Below, in pieces: positions 32,665 through 41,114 of a DNA stretch of 64,000 nt. A program made the position numbers and the translations under genes. Each line of letters begins with the position of its first letter. The stretch's first letter is position 1. This DNA is from Acidimicrobiales bacterium (GTDB lineage Bacteria; Actinomycetota; Acidimicrobiia; Acidimicrobiales; Aldehydirespiratoraceae). A model generated the notes under the pieces. It searched no databases, was not told where the DNA came from, and worked only from the letters and a program-made list of their open reading frames with translations. Location of the stretch: the NCBI GenBank assembly GCA_041394245.1, contig JAWKIR010000002.1:2852001-2916000 (forward strand), given 5' to 3'.

Positions 32665-34827
32665 CTACATCCGGGTCAACGCCTCCAGGATGCTGGCGCG
32701 ACTCCAACTTGCATGGTGGTATCGCAAGCCTGCCACGTCAAGGCCTTGGCTGGTGCGGTGGCCGCAATGGGTCCAGATGAGTACGACCAGGTCGCGGTCG
32801 GGGTCGACGGCGCCGGCCCAGTCGAGCGACGGTGGCTTCTTGCGCTCGCTCTCGTGCCATCGCAGATCCTTCAGCCCGAGATCGGTCGCGAGGCGCTCGG
32901 CCCAGGGTTGACGACGGCCGCCCACGATGTGGAGGACCTTCCCCTGTACCGTCGATCGCAGCCTCGACGCCACGTCCCCGTCCCGTTTCTCGCGCCACTC
33001 CTGGAAGTCGACGAGCTCGTCGAGCACCGTCCGGAGCCGCTCGACCGCGGTGTCGACCGCCTCGTCGGCACCGGCGGGCCAGCGCTCGCGAAGGGTGAAC
33101 GCCAACTCGGTGGAGATGTCGGGATCGCCGAGCCCGGCGCTCTCCGCGGCGGCTTCGAGGAGGAGATCGCGGGCGATCGGAAGCGTCTCGTCCTGCTCGA
33201 AGAACAGGCGGGCGGTCGCGATCCGGAGCCGCACCTGGTCGAGGCGGGGCAAGAGCGAGCGGCCCCGTTCACCGAGCTCGAGGACGTCGTCGAGCTCCCC
33301 GGCATCGATGTGGTTCTCGATCGCTTCGCGCAGGTAGGGCGCCAGCGCCGCGGCGTTGATGTCCCAGGTGAGAATCTCCCGCAACGCGTCGTCGGGCATG
33401 CGGTGTGGGTCCGGCCAACGGGTGAGGGCGCGATCGAGCCAGGCGTCGGGGTCGGCGGGTGCACATTCGCGAGCGACGCGCAGCGCGAGATCGTCTCGCA
33501 ATCGCAGGAACACCGATGGCAGCAGCCGGTCGAGCACCTCCTTGCCGGCCAGCTCGTCGAGGATGACCTCGGCGATCTCCCTCACCGCGCCATCGGGAAG
33601 GCGGGGGAGCTCGGCTGCGAGACGAGCCACGTTGGACTCGACTCCGAGGTCGATCTCGCGCAGCAGCGCGGCGACCTGTGTCGGAATGCTGAAGTGCAGG
33701 CCGGCACTGAGTCGTCGAAAGGCATCGCCGGTGCGGAACCGCGCCGGGTCGTCGAGCAGATCGATGACCACCTGGTAGTCGCCGATGTCGTAGGCGGCTT
33801 CGGCGGTCATCGATCGGACCACTGCGTCGTCGGGGGCGAGCGGGAGGATGTGGTCCTGGAGGAGGTTGAGCCACTGGGCGGGCTCGATGGCGTCGAGTCG
33901 TCGCAGGCGTTCGGCCAGTGCCTGCACCAGCGCCGGATCGGTGGCGACCGGCGCCGGCAACGCCGCGGCTTCGGCGGACGGGGTCGGCGCCGCCGGGAGC
34001 CTCGGCGGGGGAGGCGGTGAAGGAGCGGGAGCGGCGGCCTTGTGCGCATCGATCGCGAACGTGATCCGTGTCGAGAGCAGGGGCTCGGGCACGAAGGCCA
34101 TGTCGATCGTGTGGGTGCCGGCGGCGAGTGGGCGGACGGGCACGTGGAGATAGTCGTCGTGGTCGGCGCGCTCCTTCTCGATTCCACCGACGACGGCGCC
34201 GGGCGGATTGGAGTCGACGAGGACGGAGTGGACGTGGTCGTCGCCGCCGGGGGAGTGGACCTCGATCACCGCGTTGGCGATCTCGCCGAGTTCGAGGCTG
34301 CGCTCGCGAACCTCGTGGCCGTGCGGATCGAGCACACGCACCAGACGGGCGAAGTTCGATTCGGCGTAGAACTGGTTACCCCGGAGGCGATGGACGACGT
34401 GGCGCCACGCCTCGCGCAACTCGTGGTCCGACCGTGGCGGCCGCAGCCCCTCGGCCGGCGCCCGCCAGGCGAAGTAGGGCGGCTGGGTCGGGTGCGGGCG
34501 CAAGGGCGCGATCAGTGCGTCGTCGTCCTCCACGACCGGCCATGGCCCGACCTTGATCGTGACCTGGAGCCCGTTGCGGGTTCGTTCGGCCGCGGTGATC
34601 GAGGCGTAACGGGCGGGGTCGACCTGGCTGTACGGGGAGTCCGACAGGATCACGATGGCACCTTCGCCGACCTCCACGTCGAGCCCGGGGGCCAGCCATC
34701 GTTCGGCGTAGACGATGTCGAACTCGGTGCCTTCGGGTGCGGAGACGAGCGCGACGTTCTGTTGTCGGTACTGCAGGATCCGTCCTGCCTTGAGCAGGTG
34801 GAGCAGCTGTGGTGCCTCGTCCGCCAT
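32665..34827 (-). CDS. Large protein with C-terminal DUF2325-like domain
   Basis: This 720-residue cytoplasmic protein has no overall family I recognise. Residues 1-250 are beta-rich, with repeated strands and the DDYLHVPVRPLAAGTHTIDM segment. A Pro/Ala linker follows (around 265-300), then a long alpha-helical repeat region (300-615). The last 90 residues (VLHIVGGRRQPWAERLATDL, later LVVLIWTHCGHRTSQ) resemble DUF2325, a Rossmann-like domain of unknown function. It is transcribed divergently from an adenylate cyclase across 55 bases, with TATCCT six bases before its ATG. Confidence 0.7.
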   Translation of the reverse strand: MADEAPQLLHLLKAGRILQYRQQNVALVSAPEGTEFDIVYAERWLAPGLDVEVGEGAIVILSDSPYSQVDPARYASITAAERTRNGLQVTIKVGPWPVVEDDDALIAPLRPHPTQPPYFAWRAPAEGLRPPRSDHELREAWRHVVHRLRGNQFYAESNFARLVRVLDPHGHEVRERSLELGEIANAVIEVHSPGGDDHVHSVLVDSNPPGAVVGGIEKERADHDDYLHVPVRPLAAGTHTIDMAFVPEPLLSTRITFAIDAHKAAAPAPSPPPPPRLPAAPTPSAEAAALPAPVATDPALVQALAERLRRLDAIEPAQWLNLLQDHILPLAPDDAVVRSMTAEAAYDIGDYQVVIDLLDDPARFRTGDAFRRLSAGLHFSIPTQVAALLREIDLGVESNVARLAAELPRLPDGAVREIAEVILDELAGKEVLDRLLPSVFLRLRDDLALRVARECAPADPDAWLDRALTRWPDPHRMPDDALREILTWDINAAALAPYLREAIENHIDAGELDDVLELGERGRSLLPRLDQVRLRIATARLFFEQDETLPIARDLLLEAAAESAGLGDPDISTELAFTLRERWPAGADEAVDTAVERLRTVLDELVDFQEWREKRDGDVASRLRSTVQGKVLHIVGGRRQPWAERLATDLGLKDLRWHESERKKPPSLDWAGAVDPDRDLVVLIWTHCGHRTSQGLDVAGLRYHHASWSRASILEALTRM

Positions 34828-34833
34828 GGCGGG

Positions 34834-34876
34834 AGGATACGGCTGGTCGCCCCGGGAGACCAGCGAGTCGTACGCT
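34834..34876. promoter_or_regulatory. Divergent leaderless promoters, DUF2325 protein (-) and adenylate cyclase (+)
   Basis: TATCCT on the minus strand (34834-34839) and TACGCT on the plus strand (34871-34876) each lie six bases from their ATG. No Shine-Dalgarno is visible on either side. Confidence 0.55.
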
Positions 34877-34882
34877 GCACGG

Positions 34883-36013
34883 ATGGCTCGCTATCGACGT
34901 CGTCGGCCCAAGTCGGTTCGAGAGGTACTCGACGGTCTGGGCTTCGATCCCGAGACGATCGAGGAGGCCGAGGAGACCGGCACCGCCGAGTTGCTCGCGA
35001 TCGACGGCCTGGTGCTCCCCGAACGAGGGAAGCTGACGCTGGCCGAACTCGCCGACAAGGTCGGTGCGGAGCCCGCCGCGGTGCGAGTGCTCTGGCGCAG
35101 CCTCGGCTTCGTCGAACCGGTCGAGGACGACCCGATGTTCACCAAGACCGATGTCCGGATCCTGCGCAACCTGATCGGCCTCACGAAGGCCGGGGCCGTA
35201 CGTCCGGCGGTCGCGCTGCAGCTCGGGCGGGTCCTCGGGCAGGCGATGTCGCAGGTGGCGACGGCGGTTGTCGATGCGACCGAGGCCCAGGCCGCCGAGG
35301 CTCGCGACAGCGATGACGAAGCCGAATCCCCCTTCGCGGCCAGTGCCGGTGAGATCCTCCCGTTCCTGTCCGACGCGGTCGACTACACGTTTCGACGTCA
35401 CCTCAGGGCCGCCGCTCGACGTCGCGTCGATCTGGCGATGCTCGTCGAGGGCACCGGCCAGGTCGTCGGCTTCGCCGACCTCGTCCGGTTCACCGAGCTC
35501 AGCATGCAACTCGCCGACGACGAGCTGGCCGAGGTCGTGGGCCGCTTCGACGACCTGGTCCATCAGGTGGTCGTCGAACACGACGGCCGCATCGTCAAGA
35601 TGATCGGCGACGCGGCGATGTTCACGGTCGTCGATCCGGTGCAGGGCGCGATGATCGCGCTGGAGATGGCGGAGGCCGTTGCCGCCGAGGACGCCCTGGG
35701 AAGCGTGCGAATCGGTATGGCCTACGGGCCGATCCTGACGCGTGACGGTGATCTCTACGGGCCGGTCGTCAATCTCGCGAGTCGGCTGGTGGGAGTCGGC
35801 CGTGCCGGTGCGGTCAACGTGAGCCACGAGTTGCGCGACGCGATCGGCAGCGACCACCGGTTCGCACTGCGCAGCCTCGGGCCCAAACCGCTCAAGGGCA
35901 TCGGGGATGCGCGGGTGTATCGCCTGCGTCCGGGTGAGGACTGGGGACTCGATCTACGGACGAGCGCTCCAGCCGCGGCCGCCGAGATCGCGGATCAGCT
36001 CCATCATCCGTGA
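34883..36013 (+). CDS. Class III adenylate cyclase, Rv1264-like
   Basis: The 376-residue protein has an N-terminal helical regulatory domain (1-185) and a C-terminal class III catalytic domain. Catalytic residues visible are metal ligands Asp199 (FADLVRFTELS) and Asp243 (MIGDAAMF), purine-specifying Lys239 and Asp290, and transition-state Asn297/Arg301 (VVNLASRLV). The Lys/Asp pair indicates ATP as substrate. The layout follows Mycobacterium Rv1264, whose N-domain makes the enzyme pH-responsive; that property is inferred only. The 3' end overlaps the convergent phnE by 60 bases. Confidence 0.9.
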   Translation: MARYRRRRPKSVREVLDGLGFDPETIEEAEETGTAELLAIDGLVLPERGKLTLAELADKVGAEPAAVRVLWRSLGFVEPVEDDPMFTKTDVRILRNLIGLTKAGAVRPAVALQLGRVLGQAMSQVATAVVDATEAQAAEARDSDDEAESPFAASAGEILPFLSDAVDYTFRRHLRAAARRRVDLAMLVEGTGQVVGFADLVRFTELSMQLADDELAEVVGRFDDLVHQVVVEHDGRIVKMIGDAAMFTVVDPVQGAMIALEMAEAVAAEDALGSVRIGMAYGPILTRDGDLYGPVVNLASRLVGVGRAGAVNVSHELRDAIGSDHRFALRSLGPKPLKGIGDARVYRLRPGEDWGLDLRTSAPAAAAEIADQLHHP

Positions 36014-36856
36014 CGGGTCGCCGCTGGTCCCCGCGATGATCCGCTTGCGGATCGCCGACGAAACGGTGTCGATGAACACCACCACGGCGATGGTGATGAT
36101 GAGCACGGCGCCGACCTGGGGGAAGTTGCGGAAGTTGAGCTGTGCGATCAGCTCCGAGCCGACGCCGCCGGCCCCGATCATGCCGAGCACGGCGGAGGCG
36201 CGGACGTTGATCTCGAAGCGGAACAGCCAGTAGCTGGTGATCTGCGGCATCACCTGGGGCAGCACGCCCCAGCGGACCCGTGAGACGAATGTGCCGCCGC
36301 AGGCCTCGACGGCCTCGACGGGACCGTGGTCGGACGACTCGATCTCCTCGCTCGAGAGCTTGCCCAGCGTGCCGATCGAGTGGAGCCCGATGGCGAGGGC
36401 GCCGGCCCACGGGCCGAGGGGCACGACCCCGAGGAGCACGACGGCGACGATCAGTTCGGGTACGGCCCTGATCACGTTGAACAGCTGGCGAATGGGCAGA
36501 CGAACGAAACTCGGCGAGACGTTGTTCGACGCGAGGAACGCGAGTGGCAGCGACAGCGTTGCCGCGATGACGGTGCCGACCCACGCGATGTAGACCGACT
36601 CGAGGACCTTGCCGAGCACGCCCCGGTCGATCTCCGTGGCGAAATCGGGTGGCCACATCAGGCGGATGATCGCCCACGCATCGCCGGGGGCGGTGCGGAG
36701 CCGGGTCCAGGATGCGTCGAGTCCCGAGACGCCCCAGACGAAGGCCAAGCCGATCACCACAACCATCGCGAGGCGGAAGACCTGCGACCCACGCGGGGGA
36801 GCGGGTCGGGTGCGGGCCGCGGTGTCGGCCTGATCGGGCGGAATCGTCGCCGTCAT
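35954..36856 (-). CDS. phnE: Phosphonate-type ABC transporter permease PhnE (second copy)
   Basis: The 300-residue membrane permease has six hydrophobic helices and the EAA loop EAVEACGGTFVSRVRWGVLP, followed by FRFEINVRASAVLGMIGAGG, the conserved PhnE sequence. It pairs with the upstream permease to form the channel through which a phosphonate, phosphite or related ligand is imported. The start is coupled to the preceding gene by TGATG. A Pro/Arg-rich cytoplasmic N-terminus precedes helix 1. The 3' end runs 60 bases antisense into the adenylate cyclase gene. Confidence 0.92.
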   Translation of the reverse strand: MTATIPPDQADTAARTRPAPPRGSQVFRLAMVVVIGLAFVWGVSGLDASWTRLRTAPGDAWAIIRLMWPPDFATEIDRGVLGKVLESVYIAWVGTVIAATLSLPLAFLASNNVSPSFVRLPIRQLFNVIRAVPELIVAVVLLGVVPLGPWAGALAIGLHSIGTLGKLSSEEIESSDHGPVEAVEACGGTFVSRVRWGVLPQVMPQITSYWLFRFEINVRASAVLGMIGAGGVGSELIAQLNFRNFPQVGAVLIITIAVVVFIDTVSSAIRKRIIAGTSGDPSRMMELIRDLGGRGWSARP

Positions 36857-37662
36857 CAGACGAGCCTCCGGCGGAGCGCCACGCTGATCTGCTCGATCAC
36901 GAAGACGACCACGAATACCAGGATCAAGATGCCCAGGATCCGGTCGAAGCGGAAGAAGCTGCGCTGGGCTTCGATGATCCGACCGATGCCACCGGCGCCG
37001 ACGAGACCGAGCACGATGGAGGCACGGATGTTGAGCTCGAACACGTAGAGCGCGTAGGCCACATACGACGGGAGAACCGTCGGCAACACGCCGGTGCGGA
37101 CGGCCGGCACGTGACGGGCGCCCGCGGCCCGCGCGGCCTCGAGCGGCCCGGGATCGGCGCCGTCGATGGTCTCGGAGAAGAGCTTGACCATCACGGCGAA
37201 CGAGAAGATGGACAGCGCCCACGACCCGGCGAACGCCCCGATACCGATCGCGGTCACCAGGATCTTCGCCCAGAAGAGATCGGGCACCGCGCGCACGATG
37301 CTCATGAGGATGCGGCTCACCCAGTAGGTGGGTGCGTTGGGGGTGGTGAGCCGACTCATGGCGAACGCGGCCGGGAGCGCGAGTCCGCAGCCGATCACGG
37401 TGGCGACGATCGCGATCTGGAAGGTCTCGATCAGCGGGTCGATCACGTTGCCGCGGTCGAGGACCCAGTCCCATGGGATCGGCCAGAACAGGCCCCAGAG
37501 CTTGTTGGTCCAGATGTCGATGAAGGTCGACCAGCGGAAGCCGACCTGGCGGGCGGTGAAGACGGTCCACGCCACGAGCGCAATGGCGACCAGATAGACG
37601 AGCGGATTTCGCCGCGGCTTCGTCGGACGCTGGGTTGCGCCGGGGGTTGTCGCCCCGGTCAC
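36856..37662 (-). CDS. phnE: Phosphonate-type ABC transporter permease PhnE (first copy)
   Basis: The 268-residue permease has the EAA loop EAARAAGARHVPAVRTGVLP and the FELNIRASIVLGLVGAGG motif. Six membrane helices are evident. Two dissimilar PhnE proteins in one operon are common in such importers and probably form a heterodimer. The GTG at 37662 overlaps the phnC stop (GTGA), and its own stop overlaps the next start (TGATG), so its translation depends on ribosomes finishing phnC. That is notable given the internal stop in phnC. Confidence 0.92.
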   Translation of the reverse strand: MTGATTPGATQRPTKPRRNPLVYLVAIALVAWTVFTARQVGFRWSTFIDIWTNKLWGLFWPIPWDWVLDRGNVIDPLIETFQIAIVATVIGCGLALPAAFAMSRLTTPNAPTYWVSRILMSIVRAVPDLFWAKILVTAIGIGAFAGSWALSIFSFAVMVKLFSETIDGADPGPLEAARAAGARHVPAVRTGVLPTVLPSYVAYALYVFELNIRASIVLGLVGAGGIGRIIEAQRSFFRFDRILGILILVFVVVFVIEQISVALRRRLV

Positions 37663-38432
37663 TTGTCGTTGTCGGCGAGAACGTCGCCGGTGGTGATCGA
37701 GCGCCCGTAGATCTCGCGGAACGTGTCGTCGTCGACGTCGGCGATGTTGCCGTCGAAGACGAGCTCGCCGGCCCGGAGACCGATCAGGCGTTGGCCGTAT
37801 TCCTGGGCGAGATCGAGATAGTGGAGGTTGATGAGGGTGGTGATGCCGAGTTCGGTGTTGATGCGGGCGAGGTCGCCCATCACCTGGCGGCTCGTCACCG
37901 GGTCGAGGGCGGCGACGGGTTCGTCGGCGAGCATGAGTGTCGGCTATTGGGCGAGAGCCCGGGCGATGCCGACGCGTTGTTGCTGGCCACCCGACAGGTT
38001 CGACGCCCGCACGTAGGCCTTCTCGACGATGCCGACCCGTTCGAGGGCCTCGAGGGCGATCTCGCGATCGGCCGCCGGCCACAGGCCGATGGTCGAGCGC
38101 CAGGCGGGCACGTTGCTGAGGCGGCCCATGAGCACATTGTTGAGCACGGTCGTGCGCTCGGCGAGGTTGAAGGTCTGGAAGATCATGCCGATGCGCGAGC
38201 GCACCTGGCGAAGGGCCGCTCCCGAGGCACCCACCACCTCGATGCCGTCGACCTTCGCCGAACCGCTGGTGGCGGGGACCAGCCCGTTGAGGACGCGCAG
38301 CAGGGTGGACTTGCCCGCGCCCGAGAGGCCGACGACCACCACGAACTCACCGTCGTCGATGGTGAGATCGACGTTGCGCAGCGCCTTGACCCCGTCGCGA
38401 TAGGTGACGGACACGTCCTCGAGTTCGATCAT
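37659..38432 (-). pseudogene. phnC: Phosphonate ABC transporter ATPase phnC, interrupted by an in-frame amber codon
   Basis: Read through, this is a 257-codon PhnC with Walker A GLSGAGKST, Q-loop FQTFNLAERT, signature LSGGQQQRVGIARALAQ, Walker B LMLADEP and the D- and H-loops (VAALDP, INLHYLDLA). A TAG at 37944-37946 falls between ALAQ and PTLMLADEP, where relatives carry Glu (GAG), so a single G-to-T change explains it. The truncated product lacks Walker B and the H-loop and should be inactive. No frameshift occurs. An ATG at 37934 could restart a 91-residue fragment. A recent mutation or an assembly error is likely; suppression is possible. Confidence 0.88.
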
Positions 38433-38471
38433 GTGTCGGGCCTGACTCCTCGTGCGGTGGGCCGAACGTGG

Positions 38472-38512
38472 CACCGGCTGCGGACCTCCTGTCGGGGGTT
38501 CCGCAGCCGGTG
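38472..38512 (-). terminator. Intercistronic hairpin between phnD and phnC
   Basis: Perfect 13-base inverted repeats (38472-38484 and 38500-38512, core CACCGGCTGCGGA) with a 15-base loop lie in the 115-base gap after phnD. There is no U tract. It probably protects the phnD transcript or attenuates downstream genes, giving more binding protein than transporter. Confidence 0.65.
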
Positions 38513-38547
38513 ACCATCACGGGATGGCGGGAGACCCCGCCGAGTGA

Positions 38548-39741
38548 TCAGCCGGGGGGCTCGGTGATACCGAGGGCCGTGGCGGCTTCACGAACGACGT
38601 CGAAGTCGGCGTCGTTCGCCGGTGCGATGTCGGTCCAGCTGTAGATCTCGTCGAAGACGGCTTCGCCCTCTTCGGTCTGCAGATACGCATCGATCGCGTC
38701 GTAGATGGCGTCCTTCAGCGACTGCGGGAGTGCGGTGCGGACGGCGACGACGTCGTTCGGGATCTCGTCGGTGATCGAGAACACGATGACCTTCTCGCCG
38801 ACATCGGGGTTGACGTCGTCGATGGTGCTGCGGGCGTCGTCGAAGGACAGGCCGAACTTGGCGCTGCCGTCGTAGACGGCCGTGACCGCGGCATCGTGGC
38901 CACCGGTGAAGATGGGGGTGATACCGGTCGCGGGATCGATGCCCAGGTTGGTGAGGTCGAGCGCCGGGAAGAGGTAACCCGAGGTCGAGGTCTCCGAGGT
39001 GAAGGCCACGGTCTCGCCGGCGACCGACGACAGGTCGCCGATGCAGCTCGTGCCGGAGCTGATCACGTCGCCGTTGTCGTTGACCTTGCCGAACTGGGGA
39101 CCGTCGTCGCCGAACTCCACACCGACCTGCAGGGCCACTGCTTCGAGTGCCGGGACCTGGACGATCTCGCCGTTCTGGTTCTCGAGGGCGGTCGCCTCGG
39201 CGAGGGTGCCCTCCTGACAAACGGACGGGTCGTTGGTGAACCACTGGCCGTGGTAGGTGGCCGAGCCGAAGCGCACCGACTGGATCAGGGGCTCGATGTT
39301 GCCGAACTGGTCCTTGCCGAGCGTGTAGCCGAACGGGCCGAAGGCGCCGAGGTCGGTCTGGTCGGTTCCCATCGAGGTGACGAGGCCGGTGTAGTCGGTG
39401 GTGACCACGCCGTTGACGGTGATGCCGAGGGCCTCCTCGAGGACTGCGATGAACGGGTCGATGTTGTCCTGCAGCGTCGCCTGGTCCTGGCTGGGAACGA
39501 AGCCGAACGTGATCGACTCGGGCCAGTCGGCCATGTCGTCGTCGGCCATGTCGCCGCTGTCGTCGGCCATGTCGCCACTGTCGTCGCTCATGTCGTCGCT
39601 GGCGCTGTCGTCGGCCATGTCGCCGCTGTCGTCGGCTGAGCTGTCGTCGGCGGCATCGCCGCTGTCGTCGTCGCCGCACGCAGCGGCGAACAACGCGAAG
39701 CCGAGCAACAACGCCAGAAAGCGCATCATTGTCTTGTTCAT
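38548..39741 (-). CDS. phnD: Phosphonate/phosphite-type substrate-binding lipoprotein PhnD
   Basis: The 397-residue lipoprotein has a signal peptide with lipobox (LFAAAC), an acidic linker of repeated Asp-Asp-Ser-Gly-Asp-Met-Ala units (about residues 24-70), and a PhnD-type periplasmic-binding fold: ITFGFVPSQDQATLQ, LGAFGPFGYTLG, DLSSVAGETVAFTS, TSGYLFPALDL, FTGGHDAAVTAVYDGSA and a C-terminal helical end. It captures phosphonate, phosphite or hypophosphite outside the membrane. The ligand is not certain because no C-P lyase or oxidase genes are in the window. A GGAGGG Shine-Dalgarno precedes the ATG. Confidence 0.92.
   Translation of the reverse strand: MNKTMMRFLALLLGFALFAAACGDDDSGDAADDSSADDSGDMADDSASDDMSDDSGDMADDSGDMADDDMADWPESITFGFVPSQDQATLQDNIDPFIAVLEEALGITVNGVVTTDYTGLVTSMGTDQTDLGAFGPFGYTLGKDQFGNIEPLIQSVRFGSATYHGQWFTNDPSVCQEGTLAEATALENQNGEIVQVPALEAVALQVGVEFGDDGPQFGKVNDNGDVISSGTSCIGDLSSVAGETVAFTSETSTSGYLFPALDLTNLGIDPATGITPIFTGGHDAAVTAVYDGSAKFGLSFDDARSTIDDVNPDVGEKVIVFSITDEIPNDVVAVRTALPQSLKDAIYDAIDAYLQTEEGEAVFDEIYSWTDIAPANDADFDVVREAATALGITEPPG
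39533..39672 (-). repeat. Imperfect repeats encoding the acidic PhnD linker
   Basis: Units encoding Asp-Asp-Ser-Gly-Asp-Met-Ala and variants repeat several times behind the lipobox. They form a low-complexity, very acidic spacer between the lipid anchor and the binding domain. Confidence 0.75.
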
Positions 39742-39772
39742 GTGGTCCCTCCAGGGATGTGGGTTGGAAGCG

Positions 39773-39778
39773 ACCGTA
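39773..39778 (-). promoter_or_regulatory. Probable -10 box for the phnD operon
   Basis: TACGGT on the minus strand lies 31 bases before the phnD ATG, leaving a short leader with a GGAGGG Shine-Dalgarno. No convincing Pho box was recognised. Confidence 0.35.
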
Positions 39779-39812
39779 GTCAGCTCGAGCCGGCTTTGCG
39801 TCGCCGACCGCG

Positions 39813-40400
39813 TTACGTGCCTGTGAACGCCGCCCGGCGGTCGACGATCTCCTGGAAGTCGGCCCAGTCGTAGACGTCGATCGCGCCGGCGATCGGGCGG
39901 TTCCACGGGCGGACGTATCGGCACACCTCGGCGTCGGGGTGGGCGCCGGTGAGGGCCTCGAGGTTGTGGTCGGCATCGTCGAGGTACACGTCGCAGGTGA
40001 CCTGGGTCTTGTCGTCGAGGATGTGGATTTCCGTCGACGGGATGCGGTGGCGGGCCAGCCAGTCGTAGGTGTCGTGGACCGAGAAATGCGGCTTGGTGGT
40101 GAGGATCACCAGGTGGTGACCGGCGCCGCGCAGTGCGTGGAGGGCGTCGAGCGCACCCTCGTAGGGCTCCAATCCGTGGAACAGGCTGCGTCCGTCGGCA
40201 CACGTCTCCGCCCACTTCCAGAACGCGGACATGCTGGGGAAGTGGCTGAGGGAGGTGGGTGCATCCCACTCGACGACGTCGTCGGCGCGGAGTTCGCGCT
40301 CGAGGTGCTCGGGAAAGTCGCGGTTGTAGCGAGTGGTCCAGCCATGGTTGAAGTCGGCGACCACGCCGTCGAGATCGATGCCGAGTCGGAGTTTGCGCAC
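39813..40400 (-). CDS. HAD-superfamily 5'-nucleotidase-like phosphatase
   Basis: The roughly 195-residue protein has HAD motifs: motif I GIDLDGVVADF (nucleophile and acid Asp), motif II LTTKPHF, a Lys in DDKTQV and motif III VYLDDADHNLEAL. The small cap resembles 5'(3')-deoxyribonucleotidases (NT5C). It should dephosphorylate a small phosphomonoester. GTG 40400 is chosen because homology begins there; the frame stays open to 40457. It faces a divergent paralogue whose start is 44 bases away. Confidence 0.8.
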   Translation of the reverse strand: MRKLRLGIDLDGVVADFNHGWTTRYNRDFPEHLERELRADDVVEWDAPTSLSHFPSMSAFWKWAETCADGRSLFHGLEPYEGALDALHALRGAGHHLVILTTKPHFSVHDTYDWLARHRIPSTEIHILDDKTQVTCDVYLDDADHNLEALTGAHPDAEVCRYVRPWNRPIAGAIDVYDWADFQEIVDRRAAFTGT

Positions 40401-40444
40401 AGACCAACTCTCGCAGCTCGGCTCCGATGTGGCACCCTCGGGGT

Positions 40445-41104
40445 ATGTCCCGGCCATCTCGCCCGTTCGTGTTCGGCGTCGACCTGGACGGCGTCGTGGC
40501 CGACTACACCGCGGGCTTTCGCGAGATCGTGGCGGAGGATCGCGGGGTCGATCCGGCGACCCTTCCCGTCGAGCGTTCGTGGGACTTCCACGAGTGGGGA
40601 CTCGACGCCGACGAGTTCAACCGGCTCCACAACTACGCCGTCAACGAGCGCCGCATGCTCGCGACATTGCCTGCGTTCGACGGCGCGGCCGACGCGCTGT
40701 GGCGTCTCTCCGATGCCGGGATCTGGATCCGTGTCGTCACCCACCGGCTCTATGTGAACTGGGGTCACGCCGCCGCGATCAACGACACCGTCACCTGGCT
40801 CGACGTCAACCGGATCCCGTATCGCGACATCTGCTTCCTGGGCGCCAAGCCCGAGGTCGAGGCCGACTGCTACATCGACGACGCGCCGCACAACATCGAG
40901 CAACTGCGCGCCGCGGGCAATGATGTCATCGTGTTCGATCAGCCCTACAACGTCGACTTCGACGGCCTCCGGGCCCGCGACTGGCGAGAGGTCGAGGCGA
41001 TCGTGGTCGAACTCGCGGCGGCCAAGGCCGGTGCCGTCGAGGTGCAGCTGCCGGGGATCGAACCGGGTGCCGATCGGCTGACGCGTCGAGTCGGCCCGGC
41101 GTAG
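40445..41104 (+). CDS. HAD-superfamily 5'-nucleotidase-like phosphatase (divergent paralogue)
   Basis: The 219-residue protein has HAD motif I GVDLDGVVADY, motif II VTHRLYV and motif III CYIDDAPHNIEQL. Overall it parallels the minus-strand neighbour, including the ADGVV-type region and the position of the cap insert. The two probably arose by duplication-inversion and may act on related nucleotides. The ATG at 40445 fits the start of homology. Its TAG stop overlaps the -10 box of the next gene. Confidence 0.82.
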   Translation: MSRPSRPFVFGVDLDGVVADYTAGFREIVAEDRGVDPATLPVERSWDFHEWGLDADEFNRLHNYAVNERRMLATLPAFDGAADALWRLSDAGIWIRVVTHRLYVNWGHAAAINDTVTWLDVNRIPYRDICFLGAKPEVEADCYIDDAPHNIEQLRAAGNDVIVFDQPYNVDFDGLRARDWREVEAIVVELAAAKAGAVEVQLPGIEPGADRLTRRVGPA

Positions 41105-41107
41105 CCT
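41102..41107 (+). promoter_or_regulatory. -10 box overlapping the preceding stop codon
   Basis: TAGCCT begins with the TAG stop of the HAD gene and lies seven bases before the ATG at 41115, implying a leaderless transcript for the Ddn-like gene. Confidence 0.5.
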
Positions 41108-41114
41108 CTTCATC

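Noticed and set aside
37944..37946. Programmed recoding (pyrrolysine or other) at the phnC TAG
   Set aside because: The position is an ordinary Glu in PhnC, no recoding element or suppressor tRNA is seen, and a point mutation or error is simpler. It is kept as an open check.
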